From Chitinophagales bacterium (GTDB lineage Bacteria; Bacteroidota; Bacteroidia; Chitinophagales; CAIODY01), in contig CANFST010000010.1 of the NCBI GenBank assembly GCA_947449695.1, forward strand, positions 17,821 to 81,820: DNA of 64,000 nucleotides, read 5' to 3'. The translations under genes and the position numbers were made by a program. How positions within the stretch are numbered: position 1 is the first letter of the stretch; the number at the start of each line of letters is the position of its first letter. This document shows, in pieces, positions 25,570-34,416 of this stretch. The notes under the pieces are model-generated. The model saw only the letters and a program-made list of their open reading frames with translations, was not told the origin of the DNA and made no database searches.

Positions 25570-26916
25570 CTAATGAATTTTAGTGTAACTAATTTTTAAT
25601 TTAATTTTTTTGGAGTAATTATTTCCTCCTCCTAAGACAATTTGATAGGGGCGTTGTGCTGCATTATACATTTCAACAAAAAAGCCATCATTAGTATAAG
25701 TACCACTAATTAATTTTTGTAAATATCTGGCAATATTGAAAGTATAGCTACCATCATGATTTCGGATGCCCCCATAATATAATTCAGATGATAAACCATA
25801 CACCGGAGAGCCTTCGGTTAAATCTTCTAAGCTATAACCAGTTTTGGTAGATGCATCATATCGAGTGAGCAATAAATTTGTTGGCGGGCTAAATAAACTT
25901 GCCGTGTCTTTTAAGTCAACATCTTTTAGTGTAAGTGTAGCTCTATTGATAACGATATTTTTCAGATTGCTTAAACCAGGAATGTATAATTTGCCTCTTA
26001 CACCTGCATTTCCAGTTACATAGATAACACTATCGTTTCCAGTTGAATTGTTGATGGCTTGCAATACTTTGCTACCTGTAAAATTATGTGAAAAATGGCT
26101 AACAGTCCCATTTGCATTTATCCCAAATAATAACGTTAAAGAATCTGCAGAAGAAGTGTGATAATAAACTTTTAAGCCTGAAATGCTAGCATTGTTTGTT
26201 GCTAATTGCATCAATGCATTAGTTGTTTGTGGTGATGTAATATTGAGATAAACACCATTTAAAAAATCATGAAAATTGGTATTATTAGCATATGCCCCAG
26301 TGCTGCTTTGGTTTTTCAGCATTTGAATAAACGCTGCATCTTTAATAGGAATACGAAGTTGAGGCATTTCTTTGGTTGCATATACTTTTACACTATCCTT
26401 TAATTTCATTGGCACATTATTAAGAGTGACAAGGGGTGTTGATTTTAAAGTAAAATTATCTGTAGAGTAATATGTTTTATCATTTGCATCGTTGTTGATT
26501 TTATTTGCGGATGAAGCATCAACAAGTGTTACGGTCAAATTCATTTTTGACAAAGTATCGCCATAAGTGCCAACATAAGGAAAACAAATAAAAACAGAAT
26601 CTAAAACGGCGGAAGTGTCAAAACTAAATGAATTGGCTGGCAAATTGAATTGTGCATATAAAGTAGATACACAATTACCATAGGTTAGGTTGTTGCTTAA
26701 AGCTCCTAAAACTGGTGTTGATAAGCCATAAGAGGGAATAGAATCGTGATAAACGGTTCGGCTAAAAATTTGAAAAGAATCGGTTTGTGCGCCAATCAAA
26801 TTATCGGTAGATGGAGCCAAATGCGTTGCCAAATAAGGGTTTTGATTGCATGAAGCAAACAAATACATTAAACCAATTAAAATAAAAAAGTGCTTTTTAA
26901 AATTCGATAATTTCAT
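25570..26916 (-). CDS. DUF4270 lipoprotein
   Basis: The 448-residue protein has a lipoprotein signal with lipobox LFASC at about residues 19-23, so it should be anchored in the envelope. The sequence matches the DUF4270 family: PYLATHLAPSTDNLIGAQTDSF near the N-terminus, strand-rich repeats with T/S/N, and a C-terminal GFFVEMYNAAQRPYQIVLGG...KKIKLKISYTKI. Function is unknown. Its position between a starch-synthase-like gene and glmS recurs in many Bacteroidota genomes, which suggests a link with carbohydrate or envelope metabolism (inference). Confidence 0.8.
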   Translation of the reverse strand: MKLSNFKKHFFILIGLMYLFASCNQNPYLATHLAPSTDNLIGAQTDSFQIFSRTVYHDSIPSYGLSTPVLGALSNNLTYGNCVSTLYAQFNLPANSFSFDTSAVLDSVFICFPYVGTYGDTLSKMNLTVTLVDASSANKINNDANDKTYYSTDNFTLKSTPLVTLNNVPMKLKDSVKVYATKEMPQLRIPIKDAAFIQMLKNQSSTGAYANNTNFHDFLNGVYLNITSPQTTNALMQLATNNASISGLKVYYHTSSADSLTLLFGINANGTVSHFSHNFTGSKVLQAINNSTGNDSVIYVTGNAGVRGKLYIPGLSNLKNIVINRATLTLKDVDLKDTASLFSPPTNLLLTRYDASTKTGYSLEDLTEGSPVYGLSSELYYGGIRNHDGSYTFNIARYLQKLISGTYTNDGFFVEMYNAAQRPYQIVLGGGNNYSKKIKLKISYTKIH

Positions 26917-26931
26917 TTTTCTTTTGTTAAT

Positions 26932-26999
26932 AGTTATTCGTTATTAAGTTATTTGGTAAAACGGTTTTACCAATAACAATTAACCATTAACGAATAACT
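26932..26999. repeat. long imperfect hairpin / dispersed inverted repeat
   Basis: An outer 12-bp perfect arm pair (26932-26943 with 26988-26999, AGTTATTCGTTA) encloses an inner near-perfect pair (26948-26962 with 26964-26977, GTTATTTGGTAAAAC). It fills most of the 90-base spacer between the starch-synthase-like gene and the DUF4270 gene. It resembles the mobile-looking short inverted repeats seen elsewhere in the window and may act as an mRNA stem. Confidence 0.7.
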
Positions 27000-27006
27000 G
27001 CTTCTA

Positions 27007-27822
27007 CTATTTTCCAGCCATTAATTTTTTGTAAAAATCAACATACTCGGTCAAATAACCATCTTCCATGTTGAAATCTAATGTTGGTTTTTTCTTTTGC
27101 AATTTTAAAAATTCTAAAACCTTTTTGTCGGTTTCATTATCGCCCATAATCACTGCATCTGAATAATGAATAGCACCTTCTAACAAAGCCTGATTGGTAG
27201 CTTTTTTATACAATTCAAATTCTTTAGCTACAATAGTTTCGCCCATGCCCAACTCGGCAAAATTTTTATTCAATGTTTCAGTAAAATCATTTTTATAGAA
27301 CGAAGTAATCACTTTTGATTTTAAGAAAACCGGTTCTTTTTTATAAGCCGTTTTCATGTACAACGGAATCAAACTAGTCATCCAGCCGTGGCAATGAACC
27401 ACATCTGGCGGCCAAGCAAATTTTTTCACAATCTCCATCGCACCTTTGCAGAAGAACACCATTCGTTCAGCATTATCAGGATAAAATTTTTCTTTTTCAT
27501 CGCGTAAATCAGTTTTACGTTTGAAAAATTCTTCGTTATCTAAAAAATAAACCTGAATGCGAACACCTGGCATGCTTGCTACTTTAATTATCAAAGGCAT
27601 ATCGTCATCGCCCATCACAATGTTGATACCGCTTAATCTTACTACTTCGTGCAACTTATGTCGGCGTTCGTTAATATTGCCAAAACGTGGCATCAGGATA
27701 CGCATTTCAACGCCTTCATTCAATAAATGTTTGGGCAATGCGTTGCAAATTTTGCCCATGTTGGTGTAATCTAAATAAGGATTAATTTCTTGTGATACAA
27801 TCAAGACTCTTTTCTTTCTCAT
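27007..27822 (-). CDS. starch/glycogen synthase-like protein, GT5 N-terminal domain only
   Basis: The 271-residue protein corresponds to the N-terminal (GT5) Rossmann domain of glycogen synthases. It starts KKRVLIVSQEINPYLDYTNMGKICNALPKHL (split here by positions 4-34), has MRILMPRFG, and VVHCHGWMTSLIPLYMK near residue 140. The usual KxGGL-type donor loop is replaced by TNMGK, and the C-terminal GT1 domain that binds ADP-glucose is absent. This half-length form is widespread beside DUF4270 and glmS in Bacteroidota, so it is probably not a recent truncation. Catalytic glycogen synthesis is doubtful; a binding or regulatory role is possible. A strong TATCTTTG -7 box lies about 90 bases upstream. 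Confidence 0.75.
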   Translation of the reverse strand: MRKKRVLIVSQEINPYLDYTNMGKICNALPKHLLNEGVEMRILMPRFGNINERRHKLHEVVRLSGINIVMGDDDMPLIIKVASMPGVRIQVYFLDNEEFFKRKTDLRDEKEKFYPDNAERMVFFCKGAMEIVKKFAWPPDVVHCHGWMTSLIPLYMKTAYKKEPVFLKSKVITSFYKNDFTETLNKNFAELGMGETIVAKEFELYKKATNQALLEGAIHYSDAVIMGDNETDKKVLEFLKLQKKKPTLDFNMEDGYLTEYVDFYKKLMAGK

Positions 27823-27911
27823 GTAAAATTTTGGTGGCTGTTTTGGCCTTTTTTAATTTTTCAGAAATGAAATATTAAGTAGTAGTTTTCGGCGTTTTTT
27901 AAAAAGGATTG

Positions 27912-27919
27912 CAAAGATA
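27912..27919 (-). promoter_or_regulatory. -7 box for the starch-synthase-like / DUF4270 / glmS operon
   Basis: Minus-strand TATCTTTG is a perfect TAnnTTTG. TTTTTGTTG about 23 bases upstream may serve as -33. The predicted leader is about 85 bases. Confidence 0.6.
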
Positions 27920-27967
27920 ATAAAAGAAAATCTCAATTTTCACAACAAAAAGTTTTAAAATTGTTTC

Positions 27968-28810
27968 ATGCAGATTGTCAGAAATAACGTTGAATTATTC
28001 AATGCCTTAGCTGTAGCTCGTTTGCAAGGCAAAACTATTGGTTTTGTACCAACCATGGGTGCATTGCATCAAGGGCATTTGAGCTTGATTGCTGAATCGC
28101 AAACGACTTGCGGCATCACTATTTGCAGCATTTTCGTAAACCCTACGCAATTCAATGATAAAAACGACTTGGAAAAATATCCACGAACTGAAGAAGCTGA
28201 TTTAAAAATGCTATCGGCTGTAAACTGTGATGTAGTCTATCTGCCAACGGTTGAAGATATTTATCCAGAGGATTGGATTTGCCCTGAATTTGATTTTGGT
28301 GATTTAGATAAAGTGATGGAAGGTGCACATCGCCCGGGACATTTTAAAGGAATGAGTCAAGTGGTGCATCGCTTATTGTGGTTGGTACAGCCTGATAAAT
28401 TATTCATGGGGCAAAAAGATTTTCAGCAGCAAACCATCGTTAAAAAAATGTTGGAATTGTTGCATTGGAAAACTGAATTAGTGCGTTGTGAGATTGTTCG
28501 TGAAACTGATGGACTTGCAAAGAGCAGTCGAAATGTTCGACTCAACAAAGAAGAACGTCAGCAGGCATTGACCATTTCTCAAGTTTTATTTCAGTTGAAA
28601 AAAGAAAATTTTCCATCGCCCAATAATTTTTACAAATGGGCAATTGCAGAGTTGGAAAAACAATCGCTGATAAAAGTAGAGTATGTTGAAATAGTTGATA
28701 CCACTACATTACAAGCTGTTGATAATTGGAATACGAAACAAGAATTGGTTTGTTGCATAGCGGCAAAAGTTGGTGAAGTAAGATTAATTGATAATGTTTT
28801 GATAAAATAA
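27968..28810 (+). CDS. panC: pantothenate synthetase
   Basis: PanC condenses pantoate with beta-alanine using ATP. The 280-residue protein has the class I nucleotidyltransferase HxGH site in PTMGALHQGHLSLI, FVNPTQFNDKNDLEKYPRT, GKD-equivalent MGQKDFQQQ, and the KSSRNVRL loop in place of KMSKS. Length is normal. It is divergent from the starch-synthase-like gene across a 145-base spacer. Its TAA overlaps the ATG of the following M23 peptidase gene by one base (TAATG), suggesting translational coupling in a panC-M23-bcp run. panD and panB are not in the window. Confidence 0.96.
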   Translation: MQIVRNNVELFNALAVARLQGKTIGFVPTMGALHQGHLSLIAESQTTCGITICSIFVNPTQFNDKNDLEKYPRTEEADLKMLSAVNCDVVYLPTVEDIYPEDWICPEFDFGDLDKVMEGAHRPGHFKGMSQVVHRLLWLVQPDKLFMGQKDFQQQTIVKKMLELLHWKTELVRCEIVRETDGLAKSSRNVRLNKEERQQALTISQVLFQLKKENFPSPNNFYKWAIAELEKQSLIKVEYVEIVDTTTLQAVDNWNTKQELVCCIAAKVGEVRLIDNVLIK

Positions 28811-30486
28811 TGCCCTTCCTTTTCAAAATATATTTTGCTGCTATGTTGCACTATTTTGGTGCAGTGCCAGCCACTTTGAAATATGGCAATAACTATCCTC
28901 AATTCATTCAATCGCCATTAAATATTCCAATTGAATTAGCCGGCAATTTTGGTGAAATTCGTGAAAATCATTTTCACACAGGGTGGGATATTAAAACACA
29001 AAACAAAGAAGGTTTGCCTGTAAAATCAGCAGCTATAGGCTTTGTAAGCCGAATAAAAATTTCAGCAACAGGTTATGGCGTTGCAATTTATGTTAAACAT
29101 CCGCAAGGCTTTGTAACGGTTTACGGTCATTTGAATCGTTTAGAAAAACGCTTTGCTGATTTGGTAGAAGCAGAACAATACCGTCAAAAAAGTTTTGAAG
29201 TTGACATTAAATTTCCTGTCCGTAAATTAATTGTAAAAGCTGGTGAAACCATTGCATACAGCGGCAACAGCGGCGGAAGCACTGCACCGCATTTGCATTT
29301 TGAATTGAGAGATGCTTTCACCGAAGAAGCGATTAACCCGGCATTTTTTGGTTTGCAATTGGAAGATAACATTGCGCCAAAATTGCATCAATTGGGCATT
29401 TATAGCTGGGATGAAACTTTTGCTTTTCATGAATTTAATATGGAAAAACATTTTGAAAAGCGTAATGATACTTTGTTTTTAAATCATAAAATTGAAATAA
29501 AAAATCCTTGTGTTGCTTTTGCTATCAATGGTTTCGACCATAACAACGGTAGCGAAAATGATTTGGGGATTTTTAAAAACGAATTGTATGTAAATGGAAA
29601 ATTAGAACAACAAATTGTGTTTGACAGATTAGTTTTTGCTGAACAAAACATGATTAACGGCATGATTGATTTTGAACAACAACGCTTACGAAATATATAT
29701 TGGTTAAGACTTTTCAGATTAGATGGCGTAACACATCAAGCCATAAAAATAAAAAATAGCGGTGTGTTGAAATTGAAAAATGGTGAATCGAAAAATGTTT
29801 CGATTGTGTTGACGGACGAAAAAGGCAATAGACAAGTGATGTGTTTTGTGGTGGAATATCAAAGTGAACATCATAACAAAATCAATCAACAAAAATGGTT
29901 GAAATATGCAGAAGCTTATTACGACCAAATTCCAGCTAACACTTTTTTCAACGATGTGCCTTTGCGGATGTTTGAAAAAATTTCTTCTAAGAATCAAACA
30001 TCCGAATTAATTATTGACACCAAAAACAATCCACCGAAAAACAAATTCAAAGTAAGAATTAAAGCTGCTAAAAATTTAGCTAATTCTTCTAAAACATTGA
30101 TGGTTAGTGAGTCTCGAGCTTATGGAAAAACATATCATACGGTTGGATGGAAAAATGATACAGCGCTTGCCAACGTGAAAGAATTTGGGAAATTTTATCT
30201 TACAAAAGATGAAATTGCACCTGAAATTAGTTGGCAAAATCAGCAACAAAATTTTGAAACTAGCAAGCAGTTATTTTTTAAAATAAATGAGAAAGAAAGT
30301 GGTATCAAAAAATTTGAATTGCTTGCAAACAATGAGTGGAAGCTGCTTTCATACGATGCTAAAAATAAATTATTAACTGCAACAGTAGATGAATATTGGC
30401 AATCAGGCGAACAAAAATGTCAACTAATTGTTGAAGATTTTGCTGGCAACAAAACTGTAAAACAGTTTTCTTTTTCACTCAAATAA
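28810..30486 (+). CDS. M23-family metallopeptidase (LytM domain)
   Basis: The 558-residue protein has a hydrophobic N-terminus (FLFKIYFAAMLHYFGA) acting as export signal. An early M23 domain has the zinc motif H56-x3-D60 in HFHTGWDIK and H161-L-H163 in APHLHFE, so the catalytic set is complete. The remaining two thirds (from about 180) is a large strand-rich region typical of Bacteroidota members of this family, with no recognised domain. It probably cleaves peptidoglycan peptides in the periplasm or regulates such cleavage. It overlaps panC by one base and is followed by bcp two bases after its stop region. Confidence 0.85.
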   Translation: MPFLFKIYFAAMLHYFGAVPATLKYGNNYPQFIQSPLNIPIELAGNFGEIRENHFHTGWDIKTQNKEGLPVKSAAIGFVSRIKISATGYGVAIYVKHPQGFVTVYGHLNRLEKRFADLVEAEQYRQKSFEVDIKFPVRKLIVKAGETIAYSGNSGGSTAPHLHFELRDAFTEEAINPAFFGLQLEDNIAPKLHQLGIYSWDETFAFHEFNMEKHFEKRNDTLFLNHKIEIKNPCVAFAINGFDHNNGSENDLGIFKNELYVNGKLEQQIVFDRLVFAEQNMINGMIDFEQQRLRNIYWLRLFRLDGVTHQAIKIKNSGVLKLKNGESKNVSIVLTDEKGNRQVMCFVVEYQSEHHNKINQQKWLKYAEAYYDQIPANTFFNDVPLRMFEKISSKNQTSELIIDTKNNPPKNKFKVRIKAAKNLANSSKTLMVSESRAYGKTYHTVGWKNDTALANVKEFGKFYLTKDEIAPEISWQNQQQNFETSKQLFFKINEKESGIKKFELLANNEWKLLSYDAKNKLLTATVDEYWQSGEQKCQLIVEDFAGNKTVKQFSFSLK

Positions 30487-30557
30487 TTATGAACGAATCA
30501 ATAGCAAAGACAATTGTTTTTTTAGCAAATCCGTTCTTACAACTATTTCACAAAAGC

Positions 30558-31010
30558 ATGACAAAAATTAAAACAGGCGCTAAAGCCCCCGATTTTAAAG
30601 GCGTTGATCAACATGGCAACGAAATTAAATTGAGCGATTACAAAGGCAAAAAAGTGATTTTATATTTTTATCCAAAAGATGATACCCCAGGTTGCACAGC
30701 GCAGGCTTGCAACTTGAGGGATAATTATTCTGCCTTGCAAAAAAAGGGTTACGTTGTGTTGGGGGTGAGCAAAGATAACGAAAAGGCTCATCAAAAGTTT
30801 ATCAAAAAATATGATTTGCCTTTTAGTTTAATTGCTGATACCGATTTAAAAATCAATGAAGCATACGATGTATGGCACGAAAAAAAATTTATGGGCAGAA
30901 CCTTTATGGGAACCGTTCGCACCACTTTTGTAATTGATGAAAAAGGAAAAATTGAAAGTGTGATTGAAAAGGTGGATACCGCAAATCATACCGAGCAGAT
31001 TATTGGTTAA
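30558..31010 (+). CDS. bcp: thioredoxin-dependent thiol peroxidase (Bcp/PrxQ)
   Basis: This peroxiredoxin reduces hydroperoxides with thioredoxin. From the ATG at 30558 the product has 150 residues, the usual Bcp length, and begins MTKIKTGAKAPDFKG. The peroxidatic and resolving cysteines are in DDTPGCTAQACNLRD, five residues apart as in typical atypical-2-Cys PrxQ proteins. An in-frame ATG at 30489 would add 23 residues with no equivalent in the family, although it lies just three bases after the M23 stop, so it might be used if translation is coupled. The C-terminus carries GTVRTTFVIDEKGKI. Confidence 0.93.
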   Translation: MTKIKTGAKAPDFKGVDQHGNEIKLSDYKGKKVILYFYPKDDTPGCTAQACNLRDNYSALQKKGYVVLGVSKDNEKAHQKFIKKYDLPFSLIADTDLKINEAYDVWHEKKFMGRTFMGTVRTTFVIDEKGKIESVIEKVDTANHTEQIIG

Positions 31011-31087
31011 TCTTTTTTATTCTACAACTTAAAATTTATTGGTGGCAATTTTTTGTAAACCTTTATCAGCAATGGTTTGTACAATAT

Positions 31088-31095
31088 TATTTTTG
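31088..31095 (+). promoter_or_regulatory. -7 box for the DUF6089 gene
   Basis: TATTTTTG matches TAnnTTTG. Transcription would start near 31101, excluding the TTG at 31077 and leaving the TTG at 31116 as start. Confidence 0.4.
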
Positions 31096-31115
31096 CCTGT
31101 TCGTTATTAATCCAA

Positions 31116-31934
31116 TTGAAAACAGTCAGAAATATTTTATTGGCAATTGCTTTTATCAGCAGCACTTCAGTGTATGCTCAATTTGATGAAGTGGGCATAG
31201 AGGGCGGCATTGCCAACTATTTTGGCGATTTGAATATTGGTTCAAGTTTTAAAGATTATAAACCAGCAGTAGGTGTTTTTTATCGCCGAAATCTGTCCCC
31301 CTATTTCGCATGGAAATCAAATTTGAATGCAGGGCAATTGGCTTTTGATAGTAAGCTAAATAGCAATGCTTATTGGCAATATCAAAATTTGAATTTCAGA
31401 GCAACCTTCGCCGAAGCCACTACTGTTATGGAGTTTAACTTTTTCAAGTATAAATCAAACAAAGTAAAAGATTGCCGCTGGAGTCCTTTTGTATTCTTTG
31501 GTTTTGGTATGATGTATTACGATTTGCAAGGTAAATATGACGGCAAATGGATTGCTTTGCCGCCTTTAGCTACCGAAGGGAAATCTTATAATACATTACT
31601 GTTTGTGTTGCCATTTGGCGGCGGATTGAAATTCAATATTGCAAAGTATATTACGTTAGAAATTGAAGAAGTATATCATCACACTTATTCTGACCATTTA
31701 GATGATGTAAGTAGCAACTATACTGGCAAAGCAATTTATGTAAATAATAACCCAACCAATATTGCTGACCCTTCCAATCCTGCTAATCCCTTGAGTCATT
31801 TATCAGGCAAGCAACGGGGTGAACAATTCAAAGATAAATATCTGCTCACTTTCATTTCATTAAGTTATACTTTTCATACGCCGCATTGCCCCAACCCTGA
31901 TGTAAATGATGGTTTTGAGATTTTTGATAAATAG
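31116..31934 (+). CDS. DUF6089-type outer-membrane beta-barrel protein, TTG start
   Basis: From a TTG at 31116 the 273-codon frame encodes a signal peptide (KTVRNILLAIAFISSTSVYA, then QF) followed by a beta-barrel-like protein. DEVGIEGGIANYFGDLN is the DUF6089 opening, and later strands alternate aromatic and small residues (SPFVFFGFGMMYYDL; LLTFISLSYTFHTPHC). Homologues are outer-membrane proteins of unknown function. No ATG is available before the signal peptide. The 31077 TTG lies upstream of the predicted transcription start and would spoil the signal peptide. Monocistronic, with no clear terminator. Confidence 0.72.
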   Translation: MKTVRNILLAIAFISSTSVYAQFDEVGIEGGIANYFGDLNIGSSFKDYKPAVGVFYRRNLSPYFAWKSNLNAGQLAFDSKLNSNAYWQYQNLNFRATFAEATTVMEFNFFKYKSNKVKDCRWSPFVFFGFGMMYYDLQGKYDGKWIALPPLATEGKSYNTLLFVLPFGGGLKFNIAKYITLEIEEVYHHTYSDHLDDVSSNYTGKAIYVNNNPTNIADPSNPANPLSHLSGKQRGEQFKDKYLLTFISLSYTFHTPHCPNPDVNDGFEIFDK

Positions 31935-32064
31935 CATTTCAGCTTTTTTGGAAATTATTATTGCTCAAAATTTCTAACACTTGTTTTTAAATGTGTGTAA
32001 GAAAATGTTTTGTTTTTGAATTGCAAGCTGCTTCAATTTAATTTAGCACTCACAAAATTTGTTT

Positions 32065-33375
32065 ATGGAATCAACAGCATTCGAAGTTATTGGCGGAAAA
32101 AAATTAAGTGGCGAAATCACACCACAAGGCGCAAAGAATGAGGCTTTGCAGATTATTTCAGCCGTATTATTAACCGAAGAAAAAATAACGATTAGTAATA
32201 TTCCGCAGATTCGTGATGTGCTGGCGTTGATTGATTTGATGAGAGATTTTGGTGTGGTGGTGAATAAAATTGCTGACGACACTTATTCCTTCGAGGCAAA
32301 AGATGTGAATTTAGATTTTATGCAAAGCGAAGCATTTCGCAAAAAAGGCGGCGCACTTCGTGGCTCCATCATGATTCTTGGACCATTATTAGCTCGATAC
32401 AAAAAAGCATTTATGCCAAAACCAGGCGGTGATAAAATTGGCAGACGCCGCTTGGATACTCACTTTATAGGCTTTCAAAATTTGGGTGCAAAATTTAATT
32501 TTGATAGCAACGATGGCTTTTTTAGCATTGATGCAAAAGAATTAAAGGGATGCTACATGTTGCTGGATGAGGCTTCAGTAACTGGCACAGCCAATATTAT
32601 CATGGCGGCAGTGATGGCAAACGGCAAAACAACAATTTTCAATGCCGCCTGTGAGCCTTATCTACAGCAGCTTTGCAACATGTTAAATAGAATGGGCGCA
32701 AAAATTTCGGGCATTGGCAGCAATTTAATTTCGATTGAAGGCGTTGAAAAATTGGGCGGTACCGAACATCGTTTGTTGCCCGATATGATTGAAGTAGGTA
32801 GCTTTATTGGCTTGGCGGCAGTTACACAATCTGAAATAAAAATTAAAGGAACTGGCTACGAACATTTGGGTTTGATACCCACCGTTTTCCGCAGATTAGG
32901 AATTGACTTTGAAGAAAAAAATGATGACATAATTGTGCATGGTAGCAAACCTTATGAGATTCAAACCTTTATTGATGGCTCGATTCTGACGGTGGATGAT
33001 GCGCCATGGCCTGGCTTCACCCCCGATTTAATTAGTATCGTTTTAGTAACTTCTATTTTCGCAAAAGGCTCGGTGTTGATTCATCAAAAAATGTTTGAGA
33101 GCCGATTATTTTTTACTGATAAATTAATTGAAATGGGCGCACAGATTATTTTATGCGACCCACATCGTTGCACGGTGATTGGAAACAATCGCTCACATCA
33201 ACTTCGTGGCATCAGCATGACAAGCCCCGACATCAGAGCTGGTGTGGCTTTGCTGATTGCAGCTTTATCAGCCAATGGAAAATCTACCATTCATAACATC
33301 GAACAAATTGACCGCGGTTATCAATTTATTGATAAACGATTAATGGCTTTGGGAGCAGATTTAAAAAGGATTTAA
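32065..33375 (+). CDS. murA: UDP-N-acetylglucosamine 1-carboxyvinyltransferase MurA (Asp variant)
   Basis: MurA transfers enolpyruvate from PEP to UDP-GlcNAc in the first committed step of peptidoglycan synthesis. The 436-residue protein (ATG at 32065; a TTG six bases earlier is less likely) has the inside-out alpha/beta barrel signatures PQGAKNEALQ, LRGSIMILGPLLAR, ASVTGTANIIMAA and SPDIRAGVALLIAAL. At the active-site loop, MPKPGGDKIGRRR, Asp123 replaces the Cys that fosfomycin alkylates (Cys115 in E. coli). Asp at this site is known to keep activity and give fosfomycin resistance in other bacteria. It ends two bases before the stop of the convergent terC-like gene. Confidence 0.95.
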   Translation: MESTAFEVIGGKKLSGEITPQGAKNEALQIISAVLLTEEKITISNIPQIRDVLALIDLMRDFGVVVNKIADDTYSFEAKDVNLDFMQSEAFRKKGGALRGSIMILGPLLARYKKAFMPKPGGDKIGRRRLDTHFIGFQNLGAKFNFDSNDGFFSIDAKELKGCYMLLDEASVTGTANIIMAAVMANGKTTIFNAACEPYLQQLCNMLNRMGAKISGIGSNLISIEGVEKLGGTEHRLLPDMIEVGSFIGLAAVTQSEIKIKGTGYEHLGLIPTVFRRLGIDFEEKNDDIIVHGSKPYEIQTFIDGSILTVDDAPWPGFTPDLISIVLVTSIFAKGSVLIHQKMFESRLFFTDKLIEMGAQIILCDPHRCTVIGNNRSHQLRGISMTSPDIRAGVALLIAALSANGKSTIHNIEQIDRGYQFIDKRLMALGADLKRI

Positions 33376-33377
33376 AA

Positions 33378-34334
33378 TTATTTTCTTTCTTTATAAATAG
33401 AATATAAAATTGCAATGCCTAATGCCATCAAAATAATCATTAAGGAAAGCAAAGTAGTGATGTGAATGTTGAAAATTTCTAACAGCATTTTAGCCCCAAT
33501 AAAAATTAAAACTATTGAGATACCTTGTTGCAAATAATTAAAACGCTTGATAATATTACTCAATAAAAAAAACATCGAGCGCAAGCCCATCACGGCAAAA
33601 ATATTACTGCTGTAAATGATTAATTTATTTTGTGTAACACTAAAAACAGCCGGAATACTGTCAATCGCAAAAACCACATCAGTGGTTGCAATTATCCAAA
33701 TAACAAGAAACAGTGGGGTATAAATTTTTTTACCATGTTCATTTATCCTAAATGAAGTGGTAGTTACATCATTGCTAAAAGGCAAATATTTTTTCAACCA
33801 CCTATAAATAATATTTGTTTCGGGTGAATAATTTTCATTTTCGTTTTCCTCTTTTTCAAAAAATATTTTTGTGCCTGTGTAAATCAATATTGCACCAAAA
33901 ACATATAAAACAAAGTGGAATTGCTCAATTAATACACTGCCTAAACCAATAAAAATGCCTCGGAAAATGATTGCTCCAATTATGCCCCAAAACAAGATTC
34001 GTTGATGTAAGCTTTGCGGCATTTGAAAATATTTTAATATAAGAATAAATACAAAAATATTATCAGTTGATAGGCTCCACTCCATTAAATAGCTGCTGAA
34101 AAATTGAGCACCAGTTTCATTCCCTTGAGTTACCCATAAAATAATTCCAAAAAGAACAGCAGTGGTAAACCAGAAACCTGTTTGTAAAAGTGTGTTTTTA
34201 AATGTTGGGATATGATGTCGATTTTGAAATAATCCTAAGTCAAGCAAAATTACAATGATTAGCAAAATAGCGAATCCAATAGCAAAGCTGTTTGCGCTAA
34301 TATTTAAAGCAGATAAAAATAGTTGGAGTAACAA
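33378..34334 (-). CDS. TerC-family integral membrane protein, TTG start
   Basis: The 318-residue protein has about eight or nine transmembrane helices and the TerC/Alx motifs, including EWSLSTDNIFVF (acidic residues in a membrane helix) and IATTDVVFAIDSIPAVFSV. TerC/Alx proteins are linked to manganese or calcium export and tellurite resistance; the substrate is not deducible. The only start compatible with the first helix is a TTG at 34334, lying about nine bases after a perfect TAATTTTG -7 box, so the mRNA would be almost leaderless. The segment KEENENENYSPET at about 160 is a charged cytoplasmic loop. No yybP/ykoY-type riboswitch is possible in such a short leader. Confidence 0.83.
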   Translation of the reverse strand: MLLQLFLSALNISANSFAIGFAILLIIVILLDLGLFQNRHHIPTFKNTLLQTGFWFTTAVLFGIILWVTQGNETGAQFFSSYLMEWSLSTDNIFVFILILKYFQMPQSLHQRILFWGIIGAIIFRGIFIGLGSVLIEQFHFVLYVFGAILIYTGTKIFFEKEENENENYSPETNIIYRWLKKYLPFSNDVTTTSFRINEHGKKIYTPLFLVIWIIATTDVVFAIDSIPAVFSVTQNKLIIYSSNIFAVMGLRSMFFLLSNIIKRFNYLQQGISIVLIFIGAKMLLEIFNIHITTLLSLMIILMALGIAILYSIYKERK

Positions 34335-34342
34335 TGTGGTGG

Positions 34343-34350
34343 CAAAATTA
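34343..34350 (-). promoter_or_regulatory. -7 box for the TerC-family gene
   Basis: Minus-strand TAATTTTG matches TAnnTTTG eight bases before the TTG start codon, which suggests a very short or absent 5' leader. Confidence 0.5.
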
Positions 34351-34416
34351 TCATTTCCGATTGGTATTTGTTTTTAAAAATTGTGATAAAAAAGTTTAGG
34401 ATAAAAAAATTTATTT

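Noticed and set aside
27007..27822. Starch synthase as a truncated pseudogene
   Set aside because: The frame is clean, has a good promoter, and the half-length form in this gene order is widespread in Bacteroidota.
32431..32433. MurA inactivated by loss of its active-site Cys
   Set aside because: Asp at this position is a known functional substitution and all other signatures are intact.
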